Source: Oscillospiraceae bacterium (GTDB lineage Bacteria > Bacillota > Clostridia > Oscillospirales > Acutalibacteraceae). Taken from it: a stretch of DNA of 64,000 bases. The DNA lies in NCBI GenBank assembly GCA_015066515.1, contig SVOH01000005.1, forward strand, positions 1 through 64,000, in the 5' to 3' direction. Positions 1-8,960 of the stretch are shown piece after piece. A program made the translations under genes and the position numbers. How positions within the stretch are numbered: the stretch's first letter is position 1; every line of letters begins with the position of its first letter. The notes under the pieces were generated by a model. It made no database searches, had not been told where the DNA came from, and saw nothing but the letters and a program-made list of their open reading frames with translations.

Positions 1-1
1 A

Positions 2-1564
2 AAGCACAATTATCAATATTATAAACAATATCAATCCCACGAAAATCCATATCCGTCTGCAAGAAGAAAATACAGTGGACATATTTTGCAGTGCGTTGGC
101 GATGCATGTGGAAAAATCACCAGACTCCGTCAGCACACAGATAATAACAAAGATTATTTCTGCGATATTTGTGATAGGCAAAAGGATTTTCAGGAAATCA
201 ATCTAACAGTTACAGCCCCTAAAGAAGGTCAACTGCCAAGCTATACCGTAGGCACAGACAGCGTTGCCTATTTTGCAATGGGCGGTAGCAGCGACTATAC
301 CCAATATCGTTTCTGGCTTGTTTCGGATGACGGTGTGAATAATTGGAAGATAATTGATAAGACGACTCCATTCGTTGCAGGAAAACACTATAAGTTCATT
401 ACCGAAATGCAAGTCGGTTCAAAATACGAGTTTCCGACTTATAATTCCACACCAAATTTTTGGGCTAAGGTCAACGGTAATTATGCAACGGTGGAAAAAA
501 CCTACGGAAAAGATCCTGCCAAATATGTAACCGTAGAATATGTTTTTGGCGAGTGTAATGACAGTATTATTGAAAATATCATCATTGAAAACGTAACCGT
601 CCCTGTGGCAGGTGAAAAGCCAACATATACGGCAACTGTTCGAGGTAGCGGTTATTCCATCAATTTTTCCAAAAACGAACAGTTAGACGATTATTGGAAT
701 AAACCACAACAAAAACCTCACTACATTAAAAACGGTATCGGTTGGTTTGACGTAACTGACGGAGACTGGGTATATGAGAACGAAACCTTTATCCCCGGCC
801 ATAGTTATCAAGTTCGGGTTTATCTAAAAACCGATGATGGCTATGAGTTTAAATTGAGTAAATGGCTTGATATTGAGTTTACTGCTTCTATAAATGGTTT
901 TGCTGCCGAAGGTGTTAATAACAACAGTGATAGTCGTACTCAACAAACCATTTCATCCACTTTTATCTGCGAAGGCAAAAAGATTTCAACTGTAATGGTA
1001 AACGGTTTAAGCGTGCCTCGAGCAGGAGAGTATCCTGATTATACAGCAAATACATCCTATCCCGAATGGTACCAATTAGATCTAAATTATGGTGGAACGG
1101 GTGGAATTATTTGGTACGATAGCCAAGGTAATATGCTATTACCAACCGACAAATTTGTTCAGGGTGAAAAATACAGGATTGAAATAAAGATTATTCCGGC
1201 ACAACTTAACGGTTCAAACACAAGTAATTTTACATCTCCAATATCTGCATATATAAACGGTAAGCTTGTTATTGAAAACGATGCTTGGGATATGGTTTAC
1301 GGCAGTGCCAATGCGGTTTATATCTATTATACCTTTGCTCAAGGTGCCACAGCACCTGCCGCCAACTACGGTGACACCAACGGTGACGGTAGTATTGATA
1401 ACAAGGACTACGCATTACTTATGCAATACCTTAACGGTTGGAGTGTTACAATCAACCTGTCAGTCGCCGATACCAATGTTGACGGAAGCGTTGATAACAA
1501 AGACTACGCACTGCTTATGCAATATCTCAACGACTGGGATGTAACCTTAGGCCCTAAATCGTAG
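2..1564 (+). CDS. Secreted dockerin-containing protein, 5' partial
   Basis: The reading frame is open to the first base of the window, so the true start and any signal peptide lie upstream; a TTG at 86 has no ribosome-binding site. The visible 520 residues begin with a His/Cys-rich stretch (CVGDAC, then FCDIC). Three divergent modules of about 120-150 residues follow, each with a P-x-A/E-G-x-x-P-x-Y-T opening, a W-[YF] core, an F-x-x-G-x-x-Y strand and an A-x-[IV]-N-G end. The last 65 residues are a type I dockerin with two calcium-loop repeats (DTNGDGSIDNKDYALL and DTNVDGSVDNKDYALL). Dockerins bind cohesins on scaffoldins; no cohesin is in the window. No catalytic domain is visible. It lies 37 bp upstream of a second dockerin gene, probably in one operon. 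Family call good; function unknown. Confidence 0.8.
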   Translation, partial: KHNYQYYKQYQSHENPYPSARRKYSGHILQCVGDACGKITRLRQHTDNNKDYFCDICDRQKDFQEINLTVTAPKEGQLPSYTVGTDSVAYFAMGGSSDYTQYRFWLVSDDGVNNWKIIDKTTPFVAGKHYKFITEMQVGSKYEFPTYNSTPNFWAKVNGNYATVEKTYGKDPAKYVTVEYVFGECNDSIIENIIIENVTVPVAGEKPTYTATVRGSGYSINFSKNEQLDDYWNKPQQKPHYIKNGIGWFDVTDGDWVYENETFIPGHSYQVRVYLKTDDGYEFKLSKWLDIEFTASINGFAAEGVNNNSDSRTQQTISSTFICEGKKISTVMVNGLSVPRAGEYPDYTANTSYPEWYQLDLNYGGTGGIIWYDSQGNMLLPTDKFVQGEKYRIEIKIIPAQLNGSNTSNFTSPISAYINGKLVIENDAWDMVYGSANAVYIYYTFAQGATAPAANYGDTNGDGSIDNKDYALLMQYLNGWSVTINLSVADTNVDGSVDNKDYALLMQYLNDWDVTLGPKS

Positions 1565-1601
1565 TTTTTAAAATGCATTCTAATTTAAATGAGGTAATTA
1601 T

Positions 1602-4418
1602 ATGAAAAAATTAAGCAAGATTTTAAGCGTGCTTTTAGCACTTGTTATGGTCATTGGTATGATACCGATAACCACGCTAACGGCATTTGCCGAAGGATCA
1701 TATTGTCTCAACATTACCAACCATCCCGATACATACTTTAAGCTTGAGCACGATTTTACAAGTGATGTCTGTGATCTGTGGAATGAAATTGACTCTGAAG
1801 GCGCAGGTGAATTGGCATTTAACCAATCCTTTAGCATCGATATCAACGATGCTATTGATGTCTATAACAACTATTTGGATACCGAATATAATGGAGAACG
1901 TGATCACTACAAGGCTTCTGTTAACATCAACAACGGTTCAATTTTTTATGTTCAAGCAAGAGTTTTGTTTAACAACTACAACTTTCAATTTTCAAGCAAA
2001 GCCAATTATAGCCTTGCACCATACGGCTTGGATGGCGAATATAACGAAGGTTGCGGTGAATGGAACATTTCTTCTTATTACGACGAGCTCAGTGAATTCC
2101 TCACAATGACCATAGACGGTGATATTCTTAACCTTTCACTCGACGGAACGGTAAAAGAAATCTATGAAGCACTTAAAAAACAGGACGAAACTTTAGGCAA
2201 CGTTACCATAAACGACTTGGAGTTTGAATTAAGAATTTCTTGTGAAGTGGAATATAAAGGCTCTTGGGGAAGTACCAACTACACCGAACTCAGTTTTGAA
2301 GCCATCTCTCACGGTTTGTATGACAAGCACATCTATGAGTCGGCTTCAGAATATGATACCCTTTCTGCAATATCTACAACAACACCCCTTACTGCAAACA
2401 TAGTTCCTGCGTATGAGGGCTGTTATGAACCTGTAAAGACAGAATATAACTGGTATTACGAGTTCATAAAAGAAGGCTATGACAGTGATGAAGGCGACAC
2501 ATGGTACGGCTACTTTGGGAAAGACGAATCTAAGGAATCTGATGTCTTAACCGAAACAGCACCCAGCGGCACTGTTTTTGGTATTGCTTACGGAACAGTT
2601 GATTCGGGTGATAAAAACTACATAACGCTAAATGACATTCTAAATGAAAAGAATAAAGGTTTTATCAATAGCTTTATTGGTGCAAAACCCAGAGAACTCG
2701 GCGGTAACAGTCAAATGTTTATTGGCTGCGCCGTAACGCTCACCTTTGCCGACGGCAAACAGTATGTGGTTGATATTACAAAAGCAGATTATATGTCAAG
2801 GCTTATTGCCCCCTGTATGCATGCCTGCACAGTATGCGGCCTTTGCACAGTTACTGATGAAATGTTGCCGTGTAATTTTGATCAAATGAGTTATGATATA
2901 AGCAATGTATGTATTTGCGACGAACCCTCTGTTCCCGAATTTGAGGTTACCGTTGAATCTGAAAGTCAGCTTACTATCGAAAGCACTGAAATAATAGTAA
3001 ACGTCGTTGTTGAAAAGATTGAGATTGAAGAAACACCTACCCATTCATTTATAGTTAACACAACGAATGCCGTTGGTGCAGATAACGTAATTGCTTTTTA
3101 TAATATTAATGTTTTCGACGAAGCAGGATACCCCTACACCCTTAATCAGTGGTATGATGCGGGAGAAGAGCTGACGATAAGTGTGCCTGTAAGTATGGAA
3201 GAAGCATTGGCACTTCAAAGTGGCGAAGCCAGCTTGTATCACATATTGGCGGACGGAACGGCCGAAGAGGTCGAGAGCGTTACAGTACAAATAGACGGTG
3301 AATCTGCTACTATGATATTTACCTCAAATAGCTTCAGCCCTTATATTGTAGCGCGCAAAGCCACCACCTACACCGTGACTTATGATGCTAACGGTGGTAG
3401 CGGCTCTATGACGACAGAAAAATTAACAGTAAACGAAAGTGGCTTTGCAACAAGTTATATTTTCCCAAAGTGTGATTTTACCGCGCCCGACGGTAAAGAG
3501 TTTGACAAATGGCATTGGTACTATAACAGTAATCCAGAACAAGTAAATGAGATTACGCCCGGACAATCTCCTTGGCTTTCAGGCGATATCACCGTCGTGG
3601 CTGTTTGGAAAGATATACCTGTTATTACCTACACCGTTACCTACGATGCTAACGGCGGCAGTGGTACAATGGTATCAGAAAACTTAACTGTAAATGATAG
3701 TGGTTTTGCTACAACTTACATTTTCCCCGAGTGTGGCTTTACCGCCCCCGATGGTAAAGAGTTTGACAAATGGCATTGGTACTATAACAGTAATCCAGAA
3801 CAAGTTAATGATATTACCCCTGGTCAATCTCCTTGGCTTTCGGGCGATATTACCGTCAAAGCTGTTTGGAAAGACATTCCTAATGAAATATCTTCTATAA
3901 CAGCAACAATAAGCGGTATTGAAGCAGGCGCTACCGCAAGTTCGACTACTGTTACAACCAACGATACAACCTATACAGTTTCAATACTTGGTTGGTACGA
4001 TTGCGATAATGTATTTGATTACGCCTCGGCTCCTGTTTTACAAGCTACCGATAAATTTATAGGTGGAAAAACATATACCGTGGGAGTAACCTTTACTCCT
4101 ACCAGTGGTAATATTATTTCAAATGTTCCAACAGCATCTATTAATGGCGAAATTGGAAAAATTGGTGGTTGGGATTCCGGCAGTAGAAACTATTTTATTA
4201 CGATAACAGTTTCTTACGGCATTGGTGATACTAACAATGATGGTCAAGTAAATAATAAGGATTTGGCACTACTTATGCAGTATATTAACGGCTGGGAAAT
4301 TTCTATCGATACTACTCTTGCAGACGTGAACAATGACTGTAAAACCAACAACAAGGACTACGCACTGCTTATGCAATATCTAAACAGTTGGGATGTAACC
4401 TTAGGTCCTAAAAATTAA
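1602..4418 (+). CDS. Secreted protein with InlB-type repeats and C-terminal dockerin
   Basis: The 938-residue product has a clear signal peptide (KK, hydrophobic core, cleavage near AFA-E at about residue 30). A GAGGT ribosome-binding site precedes the ATG. Residues about 30-580 are an unrecognised region with one Cys-rich patch (CMHACTVCGLC). Residues about 589-762 are two near-identical 87-residue repeats of the InlB/Listeria-Bacteroides type (YTVTYDANGGSGxM). Residues about 765-865 resemble the modules of the preceding gene. Residues about 868-938 are a type I dockerin; its second calcium loop reads DVNNDCKTNNKD, so the usual Gly is Cys. Probably cell-surface or cellulosome-like, with adhesion or carbohydrate binding inferred only from the repeats. 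A strong hairpin terminator follows. Confidence 0.85.
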   Translation: MKKLSKILSVLLALVMVIGMIPITTLTAFAEGSYCLNITNHPDTYFKLEHDFTSDVCDLWNEIDSEGAGELAFNQSFSIDINDAIDVYNNYLDTEYNGERDHYKASVNINNGSIFYVQARVLFNNYNFQFSSKANYSLAPYGLDGEYNEGCGEWNISSYYDELSEFLTMTIDGDILNLSLDGTVKEIYEALKKQDETLGNVTINDLEFELRISCEVEYKGSWGSTNYTELSFEAISHGLYDKHIYESASEYDTLSAISTTTPLTANIVPAYEGCYEPVKTEYNWYYEFIKEGYDSDEGDTWYGYFGKDESKESDVLTETAPSGTVFGIAYGTVDSGDKNYITLNDILNEKNKGFINSFIGAKPRELGGNSQMFIGCAVTLTFADGKQYVVDITKADYMSRLIAPCMHACTVCGLCTVTDEMLPCNFDQMSYDISNVCICDEPSVPEFEVTVESESQLTIESTEIIVNVVVEKIEIEETPTHSFIVNTTNAVGADNVIAFYNINVFDEAGYPYTLNQWYDAGEELTISVPVSMEEALALQSGEASLYHILADGTAEEVESVTVQIDGESATMIFTSNSFSPYIVARKATTYTVTYDANGGSGSMTTEKLTVNESGFATSYIFPKCDFTAPDGKEFDKWHWYYNSNPEQVNEITPGQSPWLSGDITVVAVWKDIPVITYTVTYDANGGSGTMVSENLTVNDSGFATTYIFPECGFTAPDGKEFDKWHWYYNSNPEQVNDITPGQSPWLSGDITVKAVWKDIPNEISSITATISGIEAGATASSTTVTTNDTTYTVSILGWYDCDNVFDYASAPVLQATDKFIGGKTYTVGVTFTPTSGNIISNVPTASINGEIGKIGGWDSGSRNYFITITVSYGIGDTNNDGQVNNKDLALLMQYINGWEISIDTTLADVNNDCKTNNKDYALLMQYLNSWDVTLGPKN
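3366..3887 (+). repeat. Two tandem 261-bp direct repeats inside the dockerin gene
   Basis: Unit 1 (3366-3626) and unit 2 (3627-3887) each encode 87 residues of the InlB-type repeat. They share long exact stretches, for example FDKWHWYYNSNPEQVN and TPGQSPWLSGDITV. Identity at the DNA level implies a recent duplication or gene conversion, and the copy number could vary between strains. Confidence 0.85.
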
Positions 4419-4432
4419 AACCATTAAATAAC

Positions 4433-4468
4433 AAAATACACGCGGTCTATTAAGACCGCGTGTATTTT
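4433..4468. terminator. Bidirectional rho-independent terminator
   Basis: A perfect 16-bp stem (4433-4448 with 4453-4468) with a 4-base ATTA loop and A/T-rich flanks that give a U-tract on either strand. It separates the convergent dockerin gene and the small minus-strand gene, whose stop codon begins inside the stem. Confidence 0.9.
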
Positions 4469-4649
4469 ATTTAAACATTGTTTGTACTCCGTCTACTATC
4501 TCGCCTACCGCTTTTACAACCTTGGCAGAGCCTTTTGATACGTTGTGCTTATCCTTAACTACCATTTTACCTACAACCACCGCTGTGGCGCCTGCAAGCA
4601 TTCCTGCACCCATACCTTTTATAAACGACATTCCTGTTCCTTTTTGCAT
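4467..4649 (-). CDS. Small glycine-rich protein with one hydrophobic segment
   Basis: A 60-residue protein with a glycine/alanine-rich hydrophobic stretch at about residues 7-28 (GMGAGMLAGATAVVVGKM), then a Lys-rich tail and an amphipathic C-terminal helix. This resembles small YtxH-like membrane proteins in general character, but no specific family is recognised. A GGGAGG ribosome-binding site 8-9 bases before the ATG supports a real gene; a second ATG at codon 7 has its own AAAGGA and could be an alternative start. It stands alone between a terminator and the rhamnose operon. Function unknown. Confidence 0.6.
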   Translation of the reverse strand: MQKGTGMSFIKGMGAGMLAGATAVVVGKMVVKDKHNVSKGSAKVVKAVGEIVDGVQTMFK

Positions 4650-4706
4650 AAAATAAACCTCCCTTTACGATTAGTTTAACCGTTTAAAGAGAGGTTATTA
4701 TTTTAA

Positions 4707-5264
4707 TTATTTATTTTTCTTGTACTCGCTGAATGGTGGATGAATTTTATCTTTGTCAGAAAGCAAAACTTCCACATCGGCGGGTATTGGCCACTCAATA
4801 CCAATTTCGGGGTCGTTCCACATAAGGCCGCCCTCATCATTTGGATGATAATAGTCGTCAACCTTGTAGCAGAATTCAGCCTCGTCAGAAAGCACTACAA
4901 AGCCGTGTGCAAAGCCCTTTGGTACCAAGAACTGACGTTTATTTTCAGCAGAGAGAATAACGCCTTCCCACTTACCGAAAGTCTCGGAGCCTTCACGCAA
5001 GTCGACACATACGTCGAACACCTCGCCACGAACACAACGCACAAGCTTAGTTTGAGGGTAGTTTATCTGAAAATGTAGGCCTCGAAGTACGCCCTTGGTT
5101 GACATTGACTGATTATCTTGAACAAAGTCTATATCAATGCCGCCAGCCTTAAAATCCTCTTTTTGATATGTTTCCATAAAATATCCGCGGCTATCACCGT
5201 AAGCTGTAGGCTCTACAATTATAACGCCATCAATAGAGGTTTTAATAAAATTAAACTTACCCAT
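4707..5264 (-). CDS. rfbC: dTDP-4-dehydrorhamnose 3,5-epimerase
   Basis: The cytosolic enzyme epimerises C3 and C5 of dTDP-4-keto-6-deoxyglucose, the third step to dTDP-L-rhamnose. At 185 residues it has the usual family length. The cupin fold signatures are visible: RGYFMETYQ near residue 26, RGLHFQ near 62 with the catalytic His, and GFAHGF near 117. The start follows AGAGGAG. The ATG overlaps the rfbB stop by one base (TAATG), implying translational coupling. It is last in the glycosyltransferase-rfbD-rfbB-rfbC operon. Confidence 0.95.
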   Translation of the reverse strand: MGKFNFIKTSIDGVIIVEPTAYGDSRGYFMETYQKEDFKAGGIDIDFVQDNQSMSTKGVLRGLHFQINYPQTKLVRCVRGEVFDVCVDLREGSETFGKWEGVILSAENKRQFLVPKGFAHGFVVLSDEAEFCYKVDDYYHPNDEGGLMWNDPEIGIEWPIPADVEVLLSDKDKIHPPFSEYKKNK

Positions 5265-6331
5265 TAAAGCTCCTCTTTTCCGCTGTACATTGTATCATAA
5301 TACTTCTGATAAGCGCCGCTTGTCACATTGTCGAACCACTCTTTGTTGTCAAGATACCACTTAAGTGTTTTCTTTATACCAACCTCAAAGCAGGTTTCGG
5401 GGTACCAACCAAGCTCGTCCTTAATCTTTTGAGGATCAATACCGTAACGACGGTCGTGACCCTTACGGTCGGTAACGTGCTTAATCATATGCTCGCCAAC
5501 GGTCTCGTCAACGTTTTCTTTAATATATTCGATAATTGATTTAACAATGAAAATGTTTGGGCGCTCGTTATGACCGCCAACGTTGTAAACCTCACCAAGT
5601 CTACCGCCTGTGATAACCATATCAATAGCTTTACAATGATCTTCAACATAAAGCCAGTCACGAATTTGCATACCGTCACCATATACAGGAAGGTCCTTGT
5701 GCTGTAAAGTGTTATTCATAATAAGCGGAATAAGCTTTTCAGGGAACTGGAATGGACCGTAGTTGTTTGAGCAGCGGGTGATGTTAATTGGGAATTTATA
5801 AGTATCACCAAATGCTTTTACAAAGAAGTCAGCAGATGCCTTTGATGATGAATACGGTGAGTGTGGGTCGAGAGGAGTAGTCTCCATAAAGTAGCCTGTC
5901 TCACCCAAAGAACCGTAAACCTCGTCGGTAGATACCTGTAAGTATTTTACGCCCTCTTTGTACTGGTCATCACCAATAGTCCAAGCAACCTTAGCGCACT
6001 GAAGCATATTAACAGTACCCTCAACGTTTGTTTTAACAAAAATTTCAGGATTTGTGATAGAGCGGTCAACGTGGCTTTCTGCTGCAAAGTTTACAACGTA
6101 GTCAACGTCGTTTTCTGCAAAAATCTTTGAGATTGCTTCTCTATCGCAGATGTCAGCCTGAACAAAACTATAGCGTGGATCGTTTTCTACGCTCTTGAGA
6201 TTTTCAAGATTGCCGGCGTATGTAAGCTTATCAACGTTGATGATTTTAATATCATCGTATTTGTTAAGCATATAGATAACAAAGTTTGAACCGATAAAAC
6301 CTGCGCCGCCTGTTACTAAATAAGTTTTCAT
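5264..6331 (-). CDS. rfbB: dTDP-glucose 4,6-dehydratase
   Basis: NAD-dependent extended short-chain dehydrogenase that converts dTDP-glucose to dTDP-4-keto-6-deoxyglucose. It shows the Rossmann motif TGGAGFIGSNF at residues 7-17, the S-T-D-E-V-Y-G active-site loop near 135, and the catalytic YSSSK near 162. Its 355 residues match family length. The GGAGG ribosome-binding site lies 9 bases before the ATG. It sits 4 bases after rfbD and overlaps rfbC by one base. Confidence 0.96.
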   Translation of the reverse strand: MKTYLVTGGAGFIGSNFVIYMLNKYDDIKIINVDKLTYAGNLENLKSVENDPRYSFVQADICDREAISKIFAENDVDYVVNFAAESHVDRSITNPEIFVKTNVEGTVNMLQCAKVAWTIGDDQYKEGVKYLQVSTDEVYGSLGETGYFMETTPLDPHSPYSSSKASADFFVKAFGDTYKFPINITRCSNNYGPFQFPEKLIPLIMNNTLQHKDLPVYGDGMQIRDWLYVEDHCKAIDMVITGGRLGEVYNVGGHNERPNIFIVKSIIEYIKENVDETVGEHMIKHVTDRKGHDRRYGIDPQKIKDELGWYPETCFEVGIKKTLKWYLDNKEWFDNVTSGAYQKYYDTMYSGKEEL

Positions 6332-6335
6332 AAGT

Positions 6336-7229
6336 TTAGTCCTCCACCTTTGAAATATATTCTTTTAAAGCGATTTCCCAATCGCGCATTTCATTGCCAA
6401 CTGTGCACTCAAGTGCCAAATTGCGAAGGGATGAATATTCGGGTCGCTTGGTTGGTACGTTGAATTTTGCATTGTATTCTTCGGTAGTGCAAGGTGTTAC
6501 TGTGTCACCAAGTCCGGAATATTCAGCAATTTTTACCGCAAAATCATACCAAGAGCATTCGCCTTCACCCGTGCAGTGATAAATACCATATTCTTCAGTA
6601 ACGGCAAGTTTGAGAAGATGATGTGCTAAATCGTTTGCGTTGGTTGGATTGCCCCGTTGGTCACACACAACACCAATACCGCCGTTAGCCTTTATTACTC
6701 GACGCACGGTCTTAACAAAGTTTTTACCAATATAACCGTACAACCAAGATGTGCGCACTACAAATGAGCGTTTACAAAAACTTAAAGCGTACTTTTCGCC
6801 AAGTGCTTTTGATGCGCCGTAAACACTTTGTGGGTCTACCTTGTCCCACTCGCAGTATGGTTTTTTACCATTACCCGCAAACACGTAATCGGTAGATACG
6901 TGAACAAGCTTTGCGCCGATTTTTTCAGCGCATACAGCCAAATTTTTAACACCTAGCGCATTTACCTTAAATGCAACGTCATAAGCTGTTTCACAACCGT
7001 CAACGTTGGTCATAGCCGCGCAGTTAACAATTACATCAGGCTTGTTAGCAGATACGTATTCACTTACAGCCGCCATATCAGAAATGTCGAGTGTATCAAT
7101 ATCTACCGGCAAAATTTCGGCACCCATAACCCCACTAGGAGCAGGACCAATTTCACTCTTACCTGTTTTTAAAATTGACTGCAACTCGTTACCAAGTTGT
7201 CCGTTACAGCCTGTAATCATTATTTTCAT
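6336..7229 (-). CDS. rfbD: dTDP-4-dehydrorhamnose reductase
   Basis: NADPH-dependent reductase for the last step to dTDP-L-rhamnose. Features are the N-terminal GCNGQLGNEL nucleotide motif, STDYVFAG near residue 112, and the catalytic YGASK near 132. Length (297 residues) is standard. The start has GGAGGGG upstream and overlaps the stop of the glycosyltransferase by four bases, indicating coupling. The rfbA thymidylyltransferase that would supply dTDP-glucose is not in this operon and must be elsewhere. Confidence 0.95.
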   Translation of the reverse strand: MKIMITGCNGQLGNELQSILKTGKSEIGPAPSGVMGAEILPVDIDTLDISDMAAVSEYVSANKPDVIVNCAAMTNVDGCETAYDVAFKVNALGVKNLAVCAEKIGAKLVHVSTDYVFAGNGKKPYCEWDKVDPQSVYGASKALGEKYALSFCKRSFVVRTSWLYGYIGKNFVKTVRRVIKANGGIGVVCDQRGNPTNANDLAHHLLKLAVTEEYGIYHCTGEGECSWYDFAVKIAEYSGLGDTVTPCTTEEYNAKFNVPTKRPEYSSLRNLALECTVGNEMRDWEIALKEYISKVED

Positions 7230-7984
7230 TTATGTTTACCCCTCCACTTAAATAAAAATTTAAAGCAAGAAATAATATGAATAATTAAATATTTTAAACT
7301 TTTTGAGCTTTCACGTTCCCAAGCGTGTGTAACCGCAAACTGCGGTAGCATCATTACTTTGCCTTTGGATTTTGCTTTGAGAGCCAGGTCGGCATCTTCA
7401 AGATACATAAAATACCTATCGTCAAAGCCTAAAAGTTTTTTGAATATATCAGTTCTTATACAAAAGAAACAGCCTGTGCAAAAATTAATTTCAATAGGCT
7501 CGTTAATTTCTCTGTCTGCCCAAACGTACTCGCTTCTTATCTTATCCGACAACCTACCCAAAAACAATCTTTTAAAACTTGGGCGTTCTTTTGGAAGCTT
7601 TTGCTCGCTGCCATCTTGGTTTAAAATTTTAGGCATTGCCATAACCACATCGGGATTAGATTCAAAATAATCTACCATATCCGAAATCACGTCGGAATTT
7701 ATAGTTATATCCGGATTTATGACAAAATGATATTTACCAAGCTCTTGATCGAGCACCCTATTGTGAGCTGCACCAAACCCGATATTTTTTGCATTTTTTA
7801 TAACCACAGCTTGTCCGGATTCTTCAATCAGTTCAGCCGTACCGTCGGTAGACGCATTATCTATCACATAAAGGTTTAAGGGGTATTTTTTTGTGTTTTC
7901 CGCAACGCTTTTTACGGTGTCGGGAGCACGATTTATATCATTGTAAGTTACAATAGAAGCAGATACCATAATATCGGCGTTCAT
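7226..7984 (-). CDS. Family 2 glycosyltransferase, probable rhamnosyltransferase
   Basis: The 252-residue GT-A fold begins with a VSASIVTYND motif. It has the nucleotide-binding region NLYVIDNASTDGT near residue 35, GFGAAHNR near 69, and the metal-binding FVINPDITI near 90. FMYLEDADL near 190 is the acceptor-side ED-x-D motif. This is the pattern of rhamnosyl- and related transferases of cell-wall polysaccharide synthesis. No membrane segment is convincing apart from a hydrophobic C-terminus. A GGGGG-type ribosome-binding site precedes the ATG. It is the first gene of the dTDP-rhamnose operon, which suggests that it uses dTDP-rhamnose; that substrate is inferred from context only. Confidence 0.85.
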   Translation of the reverse strand: MNADIMVSASIVTYNDINRAPDTVKSVAENTKKYPLNLYVIDNASTDGTAELIEESGQAVVIKNAKNIGFGAAHNRVLDQELGKYHFVINPDITINSDVISDMVDYFESNPDVVMAMPKILNQDGSEQKLPKERPSFKRLFLGRLSDKIRSEYVWADREINEPIEINFCTGCFFCIRTDIFKKLLGFDDRYFMYLEDADLALKAKSKGKVMMLPQFAVTHAWERESSKSLKYLIIHIISCFKFLFKWRGKHK

Positions 7985-8007
7985 AACAATCCCCCTTCAA
8001 CTAATTT

Positions 8008-8036
8008 ATGATATCATTTTTTGTTCAAATAATCAA
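8008..8036 (-). promoter_or_regulatory. Predicted sigma-A promoter of the rhamnose operon
   Basis: Reading the minus strand: a TTGATT -35 (8036-8031), a 17-base spacer and a TATCAT -10 (8013-8008) preceded by TG at the extended -10 position. It lies about 25 bases upstream of the glycosyltransferase start and just beyond the stop of the suf operon, so the two operons are probably transcribed separately. Confidence 0.6.
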
Positions 8037-8042
8037 CAACTT

Positions 8043-8960
8043 TTATTTTAAAAAGCCGTTTACGATTTCTTCTTCGGCCTGTTTTTCGCTAAGGCCCAGT
8101 GTCATAAGCTTTATTAGCTGTTCACCAGCAATTTTACCAATTGCCGCCTCGTGAATAAGTGACGCATCAATGTGGTTAGCATTAATCTCGGGTATAGCGC
8201 TTACCTTGGCGTTACCCATAATAATCGCATCACACTCGGTATGACCGTGGCACTTGTTGTTGCCGTTAATATTTGAGCGATAAACCTGAACTGAGTCATC
8301 GGTTGCAACCGAACGCGAAACAACATTAGCACTTGAGTTTTCGCCATTCATATCTACAGAAAAATCTGTGTCGGCGCGCTGTGTACCATGAGTCATAAGC
8401 TTTTCACGAATTATAAGCGTCGCGTCGCGGTCAAGTGTTGCGCGGGTTACACGGTTGGTGTTATCAATGCCTTTAATCTGGCTGGTTTCCATTTCCATAT
8501 AACCGCCTTCGGCAATATTTACAACGGTGGTCGGATTCATATTTTTGCCACCCGTTCCGTCGCCGTCACCATAGTGACGCTCTATATACTTAACCTTGGC
8601 ATTTTTACCCACAAAGAAAGAGTGTATACCGTCGTGACGAGATTCTTCGCTACCGCAGTTATGGATACCACAGCCTGCCATAATGGTAACATCACAATCG
8701 TCGCCAATTATAAAATCGTTGTAAACCAAATCGTTTACGCCGCTTTCGCTAATAATAACCGGAATGTGTATTGTCTCGCCCTTAGTACCGGGGCGAATGA
8801 TAATATCAATACCGTCTTTGTCAGCCTTGTTGCGAATATCAACACTTTCGGTCACGTGGCGTTCAGCCAAAGAGCCGTTTGCGCGAATGTTGAATGCGCC
8901 GCTTACTGCGCCGTCCATATCGGCAATAATTTTAAGCAAATCTTTCTCTATATTGTTCAT
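8043..8960 (-). CDS. SufB/SufD-family Fe-S cluster assembly scaffold (minimal SufCB type)
   Basis: At 305 residues it is shorter than standard SufB (about 470-490) and consists mainly of the right-handed beta-helix core plus the C-terminal helices. The C-terminal HEAAIGKIAGEQL at residues 270-282 and the ending LSEKQAEEEIVNGF are SufB-like. By alignment from memory with E. coli SufB, C243 in HTECD matches the catalytic Cys405 and E271 matches Glu434. Other Cys/His residues occur at 97-102 (CGIHNC). It is cotranscribed with the SufC-type ATPase (one-base overlap); no sufS, sufU or sufD is present. Such two-gene systems are known from archaea and anaerobic Bacillota. Role in Fe-S scaffolding is inferred. 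Confidence 0.85.
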   Translation of the reverse strand: MNNIEKDLLKIIADMDGAVSGAFNIRANGSLAERHVTESVDIRNKADKDGIDIIIRPGTKGETIHIPVIISESGVNDLVYNDFIIGDDCDVTIMAGCGIHNCGSEESRHDGIHSFFVGKNAKVKYIERHYGDGDGTGGKNMNPTTVVNIAEGGYMEMETSQIKGIDNTNRVTRATLDRDATLIIREKLMTHGTQRADTDFSVDMNGENSSANVVSRSVATDDSVQVYRSNINGNNKCHGHTECDAIIMGNAKVSAIPEINANHIDASLIHEAAIGKIAGEQLIKLMTLGLSEKQAEEEIVNGFLK

